Positions 1 to 10,580 of a DNA stretch of 64,000 bases are shown here, one piece after another; positions within the stretch are counted from its first letter, which is position 1, and every line of letters starts with the position of its first letter. This stretch comes from Yoonia sp. GPGPB17. GTDB taxonomy: Bacteria > Pseudomonadota > Alphaproteobacteria > Rhodobacterales > Rhodobacteraceae. Where the stretch lies: positions 2,728,001-2,792,000 of the forward strand of contig NZ_JATACI010000002.1 of NCBI RefSeq assembly GCF_037892195.1, in the 5' to 3' direction. Both the position numbers and the translations under genes were made by a program. The notes below the pieces were generated by a model. That model worked only from the letters and a program-made list of their open reading frames with translations. It was not told the origin of the DNA and ran no database searches.

Positions 1-543
1 TTGATCTGGCCTATCAAAACCTGGAGTCAGTCGAGTTGGGTGTGACCACGGTTGACCATTACTTCGATACGCTCGGTGGCATTTCCCGTGCCGTGAAGCG
101 TGCGAAAGGTGGCAAGAGCGCGCCGGTTTACATTGGTGATCAGACCCGTGGGTCGGCCAAGGTGCGTACCCTTGCAGGATCAGGTGGCGCTTGAAACGCG
201 TAGCCGGAGCCTGAACCCGAAATTCTACGAAGCTTTGCTGAACCACGGGCACGAAGGTGTCCGCCAGATCGAGGCACATGTGACCAACACGCTGGGCTGG
301 TCTGCAACGACCGGCGAAGTGGAGCCGTGGGTCTATCAGCGCCTGTCCGAAACATTTCTTCTGGATGACGAAATGCGCGAACGCCTTGCGGCGCTCAACC
401 CGCAGGCGTCCATGCGCATGGCGAACCGCCTGCTTGAAGCGTCGGATCGCGAATACTGGGCGCCCGACGAAGACACATTGGCGGCCCTTCAGGATGCAGC
501 GGATGCGCTGGAAGATCGGATGGAGGGGGTCGCAGCAGAATGA
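1..543 (+). CDS. bchH: Magnesium chelatase subunit H, C-terminal end (partial, frame break)
   Basis: This is the end of the large porphyrin-binding subunit of Mg-chelatase, which with BchI and BchD inserts Mg2+ into protoporphyrin IX, the first committed step to bacteriochlorophyll. The opening frame from base 3 reads a BchH-like stretch (YQNLESVELGVTTVDHYFD) and runs to about base 176. The conserved end (VALETRSRSLNPKFYEALL and on to GVAAE) is in another frame from base 178. Removing one G at 177-178 joins them as TLADQVALETR, so a one-base insertion is the likely cause. The gene stops at 541-543 and is followed by bchL and bchM, the usual gene order. The N-terminal part lies outside the window. 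Confidence 0.93.
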
Positions 544-584
544 TTGTGTTGATTGGGCTTTGCGCTCATTCGGAGCGCCGGTGT

Positions 585-618
585 GGGGGCGCTGCCCCTG
601 TCCCTACGGGACTCCCCC
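585..618. repeat. Rhodobacterales-type intergenic hairpin / possible terminator
   Basis: A G5 run at 585-589 can pair with a C5 run at 614-618 around an inner stem GTCCC-TAC-GGGAC (600-612), and a T-rich stretch follows. Similar GC hairpins ending in 'GAGGTATTTTTGAAC' are common between genes in roseobacters (from memory). It may end or attenuate transcription between bchH and bchL. Confidence 0.55.
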
Positions 619-663
619 GAGGTATTTTTGAACATGAGAAATGGGGTCTGTCCCCAACAATGA

Positions 664-1571
<908 letters not shown>

Positions 1572-1572
<1 letters not shown>

Positions 1573-2264
1573 TGGCTGACTACGCCGCCACACGTGACCG
1601 GGTCGAGCATTATTTCGACCGCACCGCGACCAAGGTTTGGGAGCGGCTGACGTCTGACGCGCCTGTTTCCGGGGTGCGGGCCACGGTGCGTGCGGGGCGC
1701 GACAGGATGCGTGCGCTGATGCTGGCGCAACTGCCCGAAGACCTGCGCGGTGCGCGGATTTTGGATGCGGGTTGCGGCACAGGCACGATGGCCGTGGAAC
1801 TGGCCCAGCGCGGGGCTGACGTGGTGGCCGTTGATATCTCGCCAGCTTTGGTGGGGATCGCGGAACAGCGGATGCCTGCAAACCTAGCGGGACACATCAC
1901 TTGGGTTGCAGGCGATATGCTTGAGGCCACGACCGGTGTTTTTGACCACGCGCTCGCGATGGACTCGATGATTTACTATAGCGCGCCCGACATCGCCGCC
2001 TTGCTTGCGAAGGCAAGCCCGCGCATCAACGGCAAGTTCGTCTTTACCCTGCCGCCGCGCACACCTGCGCTAATGGCGATGTGGCGTGTCGGCAAACTGT
2101 TCCCGCGGGCCGATCGCAGCCCGACGATGATCCCCCAAACAACAGCCGGTATTGCCGACGCTCTGCGGATGGCAGGTGTGAAAGGCCGCCTGGTTGAAAT
2201 CGACCGTGTGAAGTCTGGTTTCTACATCTCGAACGCCTTGGTTTTTGACGGAGGGAAGACATGA
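1572..2264 (+). CDS. bchM: Mg-protoporphyrin IX O-methyltransferase BchM
   Basis: BchM uses S-adenosylmethionine to methylate the propionate of Mg-protoporphyrin IX, making the substrate of the cyclase AcsF found further down. The class I methyltransferase motif DAGCGTG is at residues 65-71, followed by a strand ending VVAVDIS. The 230 residues fit the family. It overlaps bchL by one base upstream and lhaA by four bases (ATGA) downstream, so it sits in one operon with both. Confidence 0.95.
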
Positions 2265-3692
2265 TCTTCAAAGCCTCCTCTCTGAAACAAGTCTCGGTGA
2301 AACTACTGCCGTTCAGCGATGCGGTGAGCGATGAGTTGCCGCTTGGCCAATTGCTGCGCCTGTCTCTGTTCCAGATTTCGGTGGGCATGGCGGCTGTTAT
2401 GCTGCTGGGAACGCTGAATCGGGTGATGATCGTTGAGCTGAATATCGGCGCAATGCTGGTGGCGGCGATGATCGCATTGCCGGTCTTGGTTGCCCCCTTG
2501 CGCGCTTTGGTTGGCTACAAATCTGACAACTACAAATCCGCGATTGGGTGGAAGCGTATTCCATACCTCTGGCTGGGCACCATGTGGCAGTTCGGTGGTT
2601 TGGCGATTATGCCGATGGCGTTATTGGTGCTGTCTGGCGACCGCACGATTGATCTGCCAATCGCAGGATATCTTGGCGCAGCCCTGGCGTTTTTGATGAC
2701 CGGCTTTGGCATGCATATGACGCAGACCGCAGGTCTGGCACTGGCTGCTGACCGCGCGACCGAGGAGACGCGACCCAAAGTCGTGGCCCTGCTTTATGTC
2801 ATGAACCTTGTGGGCATGGCGTTTGCCGCCATCATCATTGGTGCGTTGCTGCGTGACTATTCGGCGCTGCGTCTGGTGCAGGTTGTGCAGGGCACGGCGG
2901 TTGTAACGCTCTTGCTGAACCTGGTCGCCCTTTGGCGGCAGGAGAAGGTCAAGCCGATGACCAAAGCGGAACGGGCCGAGGCCTCACCGACGTTCCGAGA
3001 CGCCTGGAATGATCTGGCGGCGGGTGGCGATGCAGGGCGTCTCTTGGCGGTCGTGTTCATCGGGACCATGGCGTTCAATATGCAGGATGTTTTGTTGGAG
3101 CCTTATGGCGGCGAAATCCTTGGGCTTTCGGTGTCTGCGACAACCTTGCTTACAGCCATGTGGGCTGGTGGCGCATTGATTGCATTTGGCTTTGCGGCGC
3201 GCTGGCTGGCGAAGGGCATGGACCCTTACCGTATGTGCGCGCGAGGCATTTTGGCTGGCGTGCTTGCCTTCAGTGCCGTCATCTTTTCGGCACCCGTCGG
3301 ATCGCCTGTCTTGTTCTATATCGGCGCGGCCTTGATCGGTTTCGGAGGCGGCCTTTTTGGCGTCTCAACCCTGACCGCTGCCATGACAATGCCCACGCTT
3401 GGCAATGCTTAGCCGTGGTTTGGCCTTGGGCGCCTGGGGGGCTGCGCAAGCCACCGGTGCCGGGCTGTCCATCTTTATCGGGGGCACGATCCGTGACCTC
3501 GTGAACCATGCCGCTGGGAACGGCACCTTGGGAGAGGCGCTCGCCACGCCTGCCACAGGCTATTCGGTCGTTTATCACACCGAAATTGGCCTTCTGTTTA
3601 TCACCCTGATTGTGCTGGGGCCGCTTGTGCGGCTTCGGCCCATTAACACCGGGGGGTCTGCCAAGCTGGGATTGGCAGATTTCCCGACCTAA
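2261..3692 (+). CDS. lhaA: LhaA/PucC-family light-harvesting complex assembly MFS protein (frame break)
   Basis: This is a polytopic membrane protein of the LhaA/PucC/BCD family, which helps assemble light-harvesting 1 complexes. About 12 hydrophobic segments are visible. The first frame ends after TMPTLGNA at 3412, while the family continuation RGLALGAWGAAQATGAG runs in the next frame to the stop at 3690-3692. Removing one T of the TT at 3409-3410 gives NASRGLALGAWG and joins the two parts into about 477 residues, the usual length. I read this as a one-base insertion error. The gene overlaps bchM and lies 19 bases before puhA. Confidence 0.93.
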
Positions 3693-3711
3693 CCACCGAA
3701 AGGACATCAAA

Positions 3712-4470
3712 ATGGTTGGTGAAACATTCTTTGGAGACTTCGATCTGGCGAGCGCGGCGATTTGGCTCTTCTGGATCTTCTTTGCGGGTCTCATCGTTTA
3801 TCTGCAGACCGAAAACATGCGTGAAGGCTATCCTTTGCGTGACGATGAAGATGGCGTTCCGGCGAATGAGAGCCTGTTGCCGATGCCAAAGGAAAAGACC
3901 TTCAAGCTGCGCGATGGGCGCGGTGAACTGACTGTCCCGTCACGTGAATACGAAGATGCCAAGATGCGCAATGATCTGGCATTGGCGCAGTCATCTGCGG
4001 CGTCCGGCTCACCTTGGATCCCCACCGGTGATCCGATGGTTGATGGTGTTGGCCCTGCGTCATGGGCACCGCGCCGGGACGAACCTGAACTGGATGCGCA
4101 TGGTCACGTCAAAATCCGTCCGATGTCGCTGCTGGCGGACTTCAAAATTTCCGCAGGTCGCGATCCGCGCGGGTTGGCCGTGGTTGGCCGTGACGGCGAG
4201 GTTGTTGGCCGCGTGACGGACATGTGGGTCGATGTGCCCGAGCAGATGGTGCGTTTTCTAACAGTTGATCTGAACCCAGAAGGGACGGGTAAAACACGCC
4301 TGATCCCCATCAACATGGCCAAGATCGGCACGGACCGCGTGGTCGTGCGGTCACTGATGGAAAGCAATTGGGACAATGTGCCCGCGACCAGAAGCATGGA
4401 GCAGGTGACCGTGCTCGAGGAAGACAAGATCATGGCGTATTACGCCGGCGGCACGATGTACGCCTCCTGA
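3712..4470 (+). CDS. puhA: Photosynthetic reaction centre H subunit
   Basis: PuhA is the H subunit of the type II reaction centre, with one N-terminal membrane helix (about residues 12-31) and a large cytoplasmic domain that controls proton uptake to QB. The 252 residues and features such as YLQTENMREGYPL after the helix are typical. The ATG at 3712 follows AAAGGACATCAAA; a longer reading of the frame would run back into lhaA and is not credible. It heads the puhABC-acsF-puhE group and is separated from puhB by a 68-base gap with a stem-loop. Confidence 0.97.
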   Translation: MVGETFFGDFDLASAAIWLFWIFFAGLIVYLQTENMREGYPLRDDEDGVPANESLLPMPKEKTFKLRDGRGELTVPSREYEDAKMRNDLALAQSSAASGSPWIPTGDPMVDGVGPASWAPRRDEPELDAHGHVKIRPMSLLADFKISAGRDPRGLAVVGRDGEVVGRVTDMWVDVPEQMVRFLTVDLNPEGTGKTRLIPINMAKIGTDRVVVRSLMESNWDNVPATRSMEQVTVLEEDKIMAYYAGGTMYAS

Positions 4471-4491
4471 TCTGATGACGCAACGCCGCGA

Positions 4492-4510
4492 CCCCGGCTC
4501 GCCACCGGGG
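4492..4510 (+). other. Intercistronic stem-loop after puhA
   Basis: A perfect 6-bp stem, CCCCGG and CCGGGG, closes a 7-base loop in the gap between puhA and puhB, with no U-run. It could protect the puhA message 3' end or dampen read-through, so that the structural subunit is made in excess over assembly factors. That role is inferred. Confidence 0.45.
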
Positions 4511-4538
4511 CCGCATCGGCAATGAAAGGGAACATGCC

Positions 4539-5177
4539 ATGAGCCATGACGACTTTAACTTTGAACCCATCAGAGGGTTGCCTGAGCAGTTGCCTGAAGG
4601 GGAACATATCTTGTGGCAGGGTGCGCCTGATCCACGTCGCCTGGCGCGCGAGGCATTGGGTGTGCGTTGGGTCATGGCTTATTTTGCGTTGCTGGCCTTT
4701 TGGCGGGTTGGCGTATCATCGGCGGATTTCCCATTTGGCATCGCGCTGATGCATGGGGTGCCGTTCATCATCTCTGGCTTTTTGGCCTGTGCTATCCTTT
4801 GTGGCATCGCCTATGTGCAGGCGCGTTCGACGGTCTACACCTTAACCAACAAGCGGGTGGCGATGCGCATTGGCGCGGCGCTGACGATGACGCTGAACCT
4901 GCCTTACACTTGGATTGGAACAGCGAAACTGGATCTCAAACCATCCGGTCACGGCACCTTGGCGTTTGAGCTGATCGGCGAAACCCGGATTTCCTATCTG
5001 ATGTCCTGGCCCCATGTGCGGCCGTGGCGCATGGCGCGGACCCAGCCCGCGCTGCGCTGCATCCCGGATGCCGAAAACGTCGCCCGCATCTTTGCCGAAG
5101 CGGCAGAGACCCGGATTTCCGAACCACGTGTCACACGGGTTGATCAACCAGACGGCACAGCCGTCGCAGCGGAGTAA
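4539..5177 (+). CDS. puhB: Photosynthetic complex assembly protein PuhB
   Basis: PuhB is a membrane protein needed for efficient reaction-centre assembly. The 212 residues, the N-terminal motif ending in GEHILWQGAPDP and the hydrophobic segments around residues 43-90 fit the family (PH-like fold). It lies between puhA and puhC as in Rhodobacter. The start ATG is preceded by AAAGGGAA. The function is known from the family; nothing unusual is seen in the frame. Confidence 0.92.
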   Translation: MSHDDFNFEPIRGLPEQLPEGEHILWQGAPDPRRLAREALGVRWVMAYFALLAFWRVGVSSADFPFGIALMHGVPFIISGFLACAILCGIAYVQARSTVYTLTNKRVAMRIGAALTMTLNLPYTWIGTAKLDLKPSGHGTLAFELIGETRISYLMSWPHVRPWRMARTQPALRCIPDAENVARIFAEAAETRISEPRVTRVDQPDGTAVAAE

Positions 5178-5183
5178 CTGGCC

Positions 5184-5642
5184 ATGTCTCAGCTTGAACA
5201 ACAAATGCGTCACCGGGACAAAGAAATGGTCCCTCGGATTTTAGTACAGGCCATGTTTGGCCTGATGGCGGCAAGCCTTGCCATTGTGGCCTATGCCCAA
5301 TGGTTTGATGTGCCCAACAGGGGTGTTCTGGTTGAAGCACCCGTTGTGCAATCGCTTGACATTGTGATGGAAGGCGACCGCAGCGGCACCTACACCGTCA
5401 CGACTTTGGACGGCACCCAGATCGCATCTTCGGCTGATGAAATGGGCGGCTTTATCGGTGTGATGGGCCGGGTTATCGACCGCGAACGCCTGGTGCATGA
5501 CCTGCAGGGGAATGCGCCCATCACCGTGGTGCGCCGCGAAAACGGCAACATCGCCATCATTGATGACACGACCGATTTGCGGGTCGAACTGATCGGATAC
5601 GGCAAAGACAACGTGGCAGCTTTTGCCAAGCTGCTTAACTGA
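5184..5642 (+). CDS. puhC: Photosynthetic complex assembly protein PuhC
   Basis: PuhC is an accessory factor for reaction centre-LH1 supercomplex formation. The 152 residues have a short basic N-terminus, one membrane helix (about residues 19-40, ending YAQWFDVP) and a soluble domain that should face the periplasm. It starts 6 bases after the puhB stop, consistent with one operon. Length and position match PuhC, although the soluble part of this family is poorly conserved. Confidence 0.88.
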   Translation: MSQLEQQMRHRDKEMVPRILVQAMFGLMAASLAIVAYAQWFDVPNRGVLVEAPVVQSLDIVMEGDRSGTYTVTTLDGTQIASSADEMGGFIGVMGRVIDRERLVHDLQGNAPITVVRRENGNIAIIDDTTDLRVELIGYGKDNVAAFAKLLN

Positions 5643-5690
5643 AACCGTGCGCGGGTTAGCCACCGGCGCCTAATGTGAAAGGGAACTCAC

Positions 5691-5987
5691 ATGGGACTAC
5701 TATTCAGAGAGAAAGAAACCGCGCCTTGCACGGTCACAATCTCGCATCGCTTTGAAGAATTGTCAGCGCACGTGCGCCTCGACAACGGTGCAGTGATCCA
5801 CCCAGGCGACACGGTGCAGGTGCAGGGGCCCGAGATCATGGCCGCTTTTGGCGAGATCATTGAAGAAAAGCGTACAGCGGTGATTACCCGCGCCTCCAAG
5901 CTCGAACAGCTGTGGACCCGCGCCACGGGCGATCTGGAGTTTATGGAACTTTGTGAGTTTTCATTCAGCGAAGAGGTGATGTCATGA
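5691..5987 (+). CDS. Small conserved protein of the puh-acsF operon, function unknown
   Basis: This 98-residue soluble protein lies between puhC and acsF. Small genes occupy this place in other Rhodobacterales photosynthesis clusters (from memory). I see no signal peptide or membrane helix. The middle reads as a short beta-rich stretch (VIHPGDTVQVQGPEI) followed by a charged helix. Its ATG follows GAAAGGGAACTC, and its stop overlaps the acsF start (ATGA), so its synthesis is tied to the cyclase. A role with AcsF or PuhC is only a guess from position. Confidence 0.8.
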   Translation: MGLLFREKETAPCTVTISHRFEELSAHVRLDNGAVIHPGDTVQVQGPEIMAAFGEIIEEKRTAVITRASKLEQLWTRATGDLEFMELCEFSFSEEVMS

Positions 5988-7102
5988 ATATGCATTCATC
6001 CACTGCCGCGACCGCAGAAGAGGCGATTGCCGCGCAAGAGGCCCTGCCGCCGCTGACCAATGAAGAGGCGACAGAAGTGGCGATGGCGAACACGTTGCTG
6101 ACGCCGCGTTTCTATACCACAGACTTTGATGAAATGGACGCCATTGACGTCACGCCAGTCCGCGAAGAGTGGGACAAGCTGATCGCCGCAATGAAAGCTG
6201 ACCCGAACAAGGGCCACTTCAAGAAAAACGAAGACTGGGACGATGTTGATTGGGATGGGATGGAGCCTGCGCTGAAGGCCGAGTTCATCGACTTCCTGAT
6301 TTCCAGTTGTACCGCCGAGTTTTCGGGCTGTGTTCTGTACAAGGAAATGAAGCGCCGTGGCTCAAACGAAGATATCACGACGTTGTTCCAATTGATGGCA
6401 CGGGACGAAGCGCGTCATGCTGGTTTCATCAATGATGCCCTGCGCGAAGCCGGTATCGCCGTGAACCTTGGCTTCCTGACACAGGCGAAGAAGTACACCT
6501 ACTTCCGTCCCAAGTTCATCTACTACGCGACCTATCTGTCCGAAAAGATTGGCTATGCCCGTTACATCACCATCTACCGTCATCTTGAGGCGAACCCCGA
6601 CAAGCGGTTCCACCCGATTTTCAAGTGGTTCTGCGAGTGGTGCAATGATGAGTTCTCGCATGGTGAAGCCTTTGCGCTGTTGCTGAAGACCGATCCAAAG
6701 CTGACCGAGACTTGGGCCAACAAAATGTGGATCAAGTTCTTCCTCACCGCCGTCTTCTCGACCATGTGGGTGCGCGATCACCAGCGTCCTGAATTCCACA
6801 AGGCGCTGGGCGTTGATCCTAAGTGGTACGGGCAAGAGGTGTTCCGCAAAACGTCCGAGATCTCCAAGCAGGTGTTCCCGATGACATTGGACATCGACCA
6901 CCCACGGTGGGAGCCAACGCTGAACCGGATGCAGGACGCCAATGTGCAAATCGCCGAAGGCCGCAAGCAAGGTGGGATTGGTGGTTGGGCCAAACGAATG
7001 GTCGGATCGGTCAAGGCCGGTTTTGCCTTTGTCTCGCTTCTAACCATTCCCGCCCAGAAAAACGCTGTGCCTGACAGCCCACGGTTGGAGCCTGCTTACT
7101 GA
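5984..7102 (+). CDS. acsF: Aerobic Mg-protoporphyrin IX monomethyl ester cyclase AcsF
   Basis: AcsF is the oxygen-dependent di-iron enzyme that forms the fifth ring of bacteriochlorophyll. The 372 residues include Glu112 and two ExxH pairs, DEARH at 141-145 and EFSH at 223-226, which fit a ferritin-like di-iron site. Presence of this form and no bchE in the window suits an aerobic phototroph. It overlaps the small gene upstream by four bases and puhE by one base downstream. Confidence 0.97.
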   Translation: MNMHSSTAATAEEAIAAQEALPPLTNEEATEVAMANTLLTPRFYTTDFDEMDAIDVTPVREEWDKLIAAMKADPNKGHFKKNEDWDDVDWDGMEPALKAEFIDFLISSCTAEFSGCVLYKEMKRRGSNEDITTLFQLMARDEARHAGFINDALREAGIAVNLGFLTQAKKYTYFRPKFIYYATYLSEKIGYARYITIYRHLEANPDKRFHPIFKWFCEWCNDEFSHGEAFALLLKTDPKLTETWANKMWIKFFLTAVFSTMWVRDHQRPEFHKALGVDPKWYGQEVFRKTSEISKQVFPMTLDIDHPRWEPTLNRMQDANVQIAEGRKQGGIGGWAKRMVGSVKAGFAFVSLLTIPAQKNAVPDSPRLEPAY

Positions 7103-7890
7103 TGACCTCGCCGTGGATCGCATCGCTGATTGCTATTTTCGTCTGGTGGTTTGCCACCGGGGCGATTTTGGTGGCGGTGCGCCGGGCGGATCGTCTGGGC
7201 ACGCATGGGATGACGACAGTCATGGGCCTGCCGTTGCTGGCGCTGGGCGTTTGGGCGGTTGCTGTATCGCTGAGTGATGCCAGCGTTGCAGGTGCCTATA
7301 TCGGGTTTTTGGGCGCATTGGCGATCTGGGGCTGGATTGAATTGGCGTTCTTGGCCGGGGTCATTACCGGCCCGCAACGCGAAGCATGTCCACCGGGCCT
7401 ATCCGGGCGCGACAGATTCTTCCGCGCCTTTCAGACCGTGGCCTATCACGAACTGGCGCTGACCATGGGTCTTTGGGGTTTGGTCATAGCATCAGATGGG
7501 GCAGAGAACCGGATTGCGATGGCGACCTATCTGGTCCTGTTCCTCGCCCGCATTTCTGCCAAGCTGAACCTGTTTTACGGGGTGCCGCGAATCAATCTGG
7601 AATTTGTGCCCGACCGGTTGTCCCACCTCAAATCATACTTCCGGCGTGGTCCGGTGACCCTCGCCTTCCCGGCGGCGATCACTATTTTGACCGCGCTTCT
7701 CGCGGTCTGCGCCGAACGGCTCTGGACTGCCGGATCGGACGTGACGGTCGTGGGCTTTGCCCTTTTGACCGCAATAGCGGGCCTTGCCCTGCTTGAACAC
7801 TGGCTGATGGTGGTTCCACTGCCAGATGCGAAACTCTGGCGTTGGATGCTTCCGGCGCAAAAAACGATGCCCAAAGAAGAAAGACAGTAG
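7102..7890 (+). CDS. puhE: Putative photosynthetic complex assembly protein PuhE
   Basis: PuhE (DUF3623) is an integral membrane protein of photosynthesis clusters that affects bacteriochlorophyll supply and complex assembly. The 262 residues contain about seven hydrophobic helices and the expected N-terminus with [11 protein letters not shown]. It starts at the last base of the acsF stop codon (TGATG) and is followed after 2 bases by hemA. The exact biochemical role is not known. Confidence 0.92.
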   Translation: MTSPWIASLIAIFVWWFATGAILVAVRRADRLGTHGMTTVMGLPLLALGVWAVAVSLSDASVAGAYIGFLGALAIWGWIELAFLAGVITGPQREACPPGLSGRDRFFRAFQTVAYHELALTMGLWGLVIASDGAENRIAMATYLVLFLARISAKLNLFYGVPRINLEFVPDRLSHLKSYFRRGPVTLAFPAAITILTALLAVCAERLWTAGSDVTVVGFALLTAIAGLALLEHWLMVVPLPDAKLWRWMLPAQKTMPKEERQ

Positions 7891-7892
7891 CG

Positions 7893-9107
7893 ATGGATTT
7901 TGACGCCCTATTCAATGCCCAGTTGGATCAGCTGAAAAACGAAGGTAACTACCGGTACTTTGCCGAGCTTGAACGAAAATGCGGGAAGTTTCCGAGGGCG
8001 GCCAACCACGCCGAGGAAGGCGTGCGCGATGTCACCGTCTGGTGTTCCAACGATTATCTGGGCATGGGCCAGCACCCCAAGGTGATTGGCGCAATGTGCG
8101 AAGCTGTTGAGCGAACCGGCACCGGCGCAGGCGGAACACGCAACATCTCTGGCACGAACCATGATCACCTGTTGCTGGAACGCGAGCTGGCTGATCTGCA
8201 TGGCAAGGAGGCAGCGCTGCTGTTTACCTCGGGCTACGTATCAAACTGGGCCGCGCTCAGCACATTGGGCAGCCGGTTGAAAGACTGCGTCATCCTGTCG
8301 GATGAAGGCAACCACGCTTCAATGATAGAAGGCATAAGGCACAGTCGCGCGACCAAAGTCATTTGGAAGCACAACGACGTCCATGATCTTGAGATGAAGC
8401 TGCGGACCCTGCCAGCCAACGTGCCCAAGATCGTTGCCTTTGAAAGTGTCTACTCGATGGATGGCGACATAGCGCCCATCAAAGAAATCGTCGAAGTGGC
8501 CGAGAAGTATGGTGCGATGACCTATCTGGATGAGGTGCACGCCGTGGGCATGTATGGCCCCCGCGGCGGCGGTGTTAGCGAACGCGAAGGGCTGGCTGAT
8601 CGCATTACCCTGATCGAGGGGACGTTGGGCAAGGCCTATGGCGTTGTGGGCGGTTACATTACCGGGTCGGCGGCGCTATGCGATTTTATCCGTAGCTTTG
8701 CCTCTGGATTTATCTTTACCACAGCACTGCCGCCAGCGGTGGCGGCGGCGGCGCGGACATCAATCGCATATTTGAAGGAATCCCAATTTGAACGGGCCCA
8801 GCAAAAGCGTCAGGTTGCGCGTTTGCGCGCTGCACTTGATCGCGAGGGTATCCCCCATATGCAGAACGAAAGTCACATTGTTCCCGTCATGATTGGTGAT
8901 CCAGTCAAGACCCGCATGCTGGCAGATTATTTGATGCGTGAATGGGATATCTATGTGCAGCCTATCAATTATCCGACCGTCCCCAAGGGGACCGAGCGGC
9001 TACGTTTCACGCCGTCCCCTCTTCATACAGATGCTGATATTGATCACCTTATCAATGCCTTAAGGGTTTTGTGGAGGCAATGCGCCCTCGCCCACGCGGT
9101 GGCATAG
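7893..9107 (+). CDS. hemA: 5-aminolevulinate synthase
   Basis: This PLP enzyme joins glycine and succinyl-CoA to 5-aminolevulinate, the precursor of haem and bacteriochlorophyll in alphaproteobacteria (C4 pathway). The 404 residues carry the PLP lysine at 247 (GTLGKAYG), the aspartate motif DEVHAVG at 213-219 and the glycine-rich [12 protein letters not shown]. The ATG at 7893, just after the puhE stop, gives the usual N-terminus MDFDALF; a longer reading into puhE is rejected. Being in the puh operon suggests co-regulation with pigment synthesis. Confidence 0.96.
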   Translation: MDFDALFNAQLDQLKNEGNYRYFAELERKCGKFPRAANHAEEGVRDVTVWCSNDYLGMGQHPKVIGAMCEAVERTGTGAGGTRNISGTNHDHLLLERELADLHGKEAALLFTSGYVSNWAALSTLGSRLKDCVILSDEGNHASMIEGIRHSRATKVIWKHNDVHDLEMKLRTLPANVPKIVAFESVYSMDGDIAPIKEIVEVAEKYGAMTYLDEVHAVGMYGPRGGGVSEREGLADRITLIEGTLGKAYGVVGGYITGSAALCDFIRSFASGFIFTTALPPAVAAAARTSIAYLKESQFERAQQKRQVARLRAALDREGIPHMQNESHIVPVMIGDPVKTRMLADYLMREWDIYVQPINYPTVPKGTERLRFTPSPLHTDADIDHLINALRVLWRQCALAHAVA

Positions 9108-9220
9108 CGCCTATCACGCAATCTTTTGCACACCGGGGGTGGACCGTCCCGCTTGTTGTATTACATTGCCCACCGACTGGGGCGAACGGTCACAGAACTA
9201 GATCGAAGAGGAATACGATC

Positions 9221-9664
9221 ATGAAGAAGTTTACAATCGCAGCAGCCTTTGCTGTTCTTTCCGCACCCGCCTTTGCCGATGGCCATGCCGCGACTGTTGG
9301 TGATGCTGCTGCCGGAGAAGAGCAGTTTAACCGCCAGTGTGTTGCGTGCCATGTGGTTGCCGACGCATCCGGTGAGGTCCTGGCTGGCCGCAATGCGCGC
9401 ACAGGCCCGAACCTCTATGGTATCGCTGGCCGTACAATGGGTACAGTCGAAGATTTCCGCTACAGCGACGCATTGATCGAGCTGGGCGAAGCCGGGACAT
9501 TGTGGACTGAAGAATCCTTTGTTGGCTATGTTCAGGACCCAACCGGCTGGTTGCGCGAAACTCTTGATAACCGTCGCGCCCGCGGCAAAATGGCCTATCA
9601 GGTCCGTCAGGAAGAGCAGGCGTATGACCTTTATGCCTACCTTGCAACATTTGTCGCAGAATAA
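9221..9664 (+). CDS. cycA: Soluble cytochrome c (c2/c551 type), electron donor
   Basis: This is a periplasmic mono-haem cytochrome c of 147 residues. The signal peptide runs to about residue 19 (SAPAFA), the haem motif CVACH is at 40-44, and Met124 in RGKMAYQ is the likely sixth ligand. It probably carries electrons from cytochrome bc1 to the reaction centre or an oxidase. The ATG follows GAAGAGG. A 113-base gap separates it from hemA, so it may have its own promoter. A weak GC hairpin lies after it at 9711-9732, facing the convergent bchO. Confidence 0.92.
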   Translation: MKKFTIAAAFAVLSAPAFADGHAATVGDAAAGEEQFNRQCVACHVVADASGEVLAGRNARTGPNLYGIAGRTMGTVEDFRYSDALIELGEAGTLWTEESFVGYVQDPTGWLRETLDNRRARGKMAYQVRQEEQAYDLYAYLATFVAE

Positions 9665-9734
9665 GCTTAAGCGACAAACAAACCCATTTTTGTGTGGTGG
9701 TATTCAGGTAGGCGGGGAAAATCCCGACGGCCTT

Positions 9735-10580
9735 TTACGTTTCAAGAATGACGCGCGCGACCTGTTCGGGATCCTCTTCATGCGCCAGATGGCCGAGGTC
9801 AGGCAACTCAGTCAGATAGCCCTTTGGCAGTCTTTCGACAGCCCTTCTGCTGATGTCCGGTGGCACTGCTTTGTCAGCCAAACCGACGATCAAATGCACG
9901 CGGATATCAATCTGTTCAAGCCGCGACAGCAACCCATCAAGCGACCACTGTGCCATCATGGATAAGGTCGCATCGACATGTCCTTTGTCGGTGGCAAGTC
10001 GATAGTAGAGCTCCAGTCCATCTTGATCAAGCGTCGAGCCTGTCCCTTCCACTAGGTTGCGCACGCTGGCGCGAGTTGTCGTGCTGGCGAACAAACCGGC
10101 GCTGAAGGGCGTAACAGCAAGCGCCTTGGCCATCATCGGGAAAAGCCAGCCTGCCATACCTTTGAAATTGCCAAGGGCCGCATTGATCCCGACAATACCC
10201 TCGCGGGGCTGCATGCCAAGTTCCCACATGCGCAACGCAATCGCCGTTCCGGCAGAGTGCCCGACGACGATATCGGGCATCCAACCTTGGTTGCGGCATA
10301 GCGCCAGCAGGTCATGGGACATATGATCCAGCCCGCAACGCTGCTGGGCGCCAAGTTGGGTAAACCCCTGCCCGGGCAGATCTACGGCCACAACACGGTG
10401 TGTTCTTGCCAACAGCGGAAACAGCCCCCGAAAACTCTGCGTGGCGCCGCCTGCACCATGGATCAGTAGGATGAGCGGGCCTTCTCCATGTTCCTGAACA
10501 TGCCAACGATGTGGACGATGCAGGATTTGGCGTGAATAAGCTGTCAGAGGCCAGTCCCGGGCATCATCGGGCCAGCGCAT
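9735..10580 (-). CDS. bchO: Alpha/beta hydrolase BchO
   Basis: BchO is an alpha/beta hydrolase found with bchI and bchD in purple bacteria and linked to Mg-chelatase, exact role unclear. The 281 residues show an oxyanion region IHGAGG, the nucleophile elbow GHSAG, and a late histidine in DLGHLAHEEDP. Its ATG overlaps the bchD stop (ATGA), which makes it the last gene of the crtA-bchI-bchD-bchO operon. Confidence 0.93.
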   Translation of the reverse strand: MRWPDDARDWPLTAYSRQILHRPHRWHVQEHGEGPLILLIHGAGGATQSFRGLFPLLARTHRVVAVDLPGQGFTQLGAQQRCGLDHMSHDLLALCRNQGWMPDIVVGHSAGTAIALRMWELGMQPREGIVGINAALGNFKGMAGWLFPMMAKALAVTPFSAGLFASTTTRASVRNLVEGTGSTLDQDGLELYYRLATDKGHVDATLSMMAQWSLDGLLSRLEQIDIRVHLIVGLADKAVPPDISRRAVERLPKGYLTELPDLGHLAHEEDPEQVARVILET

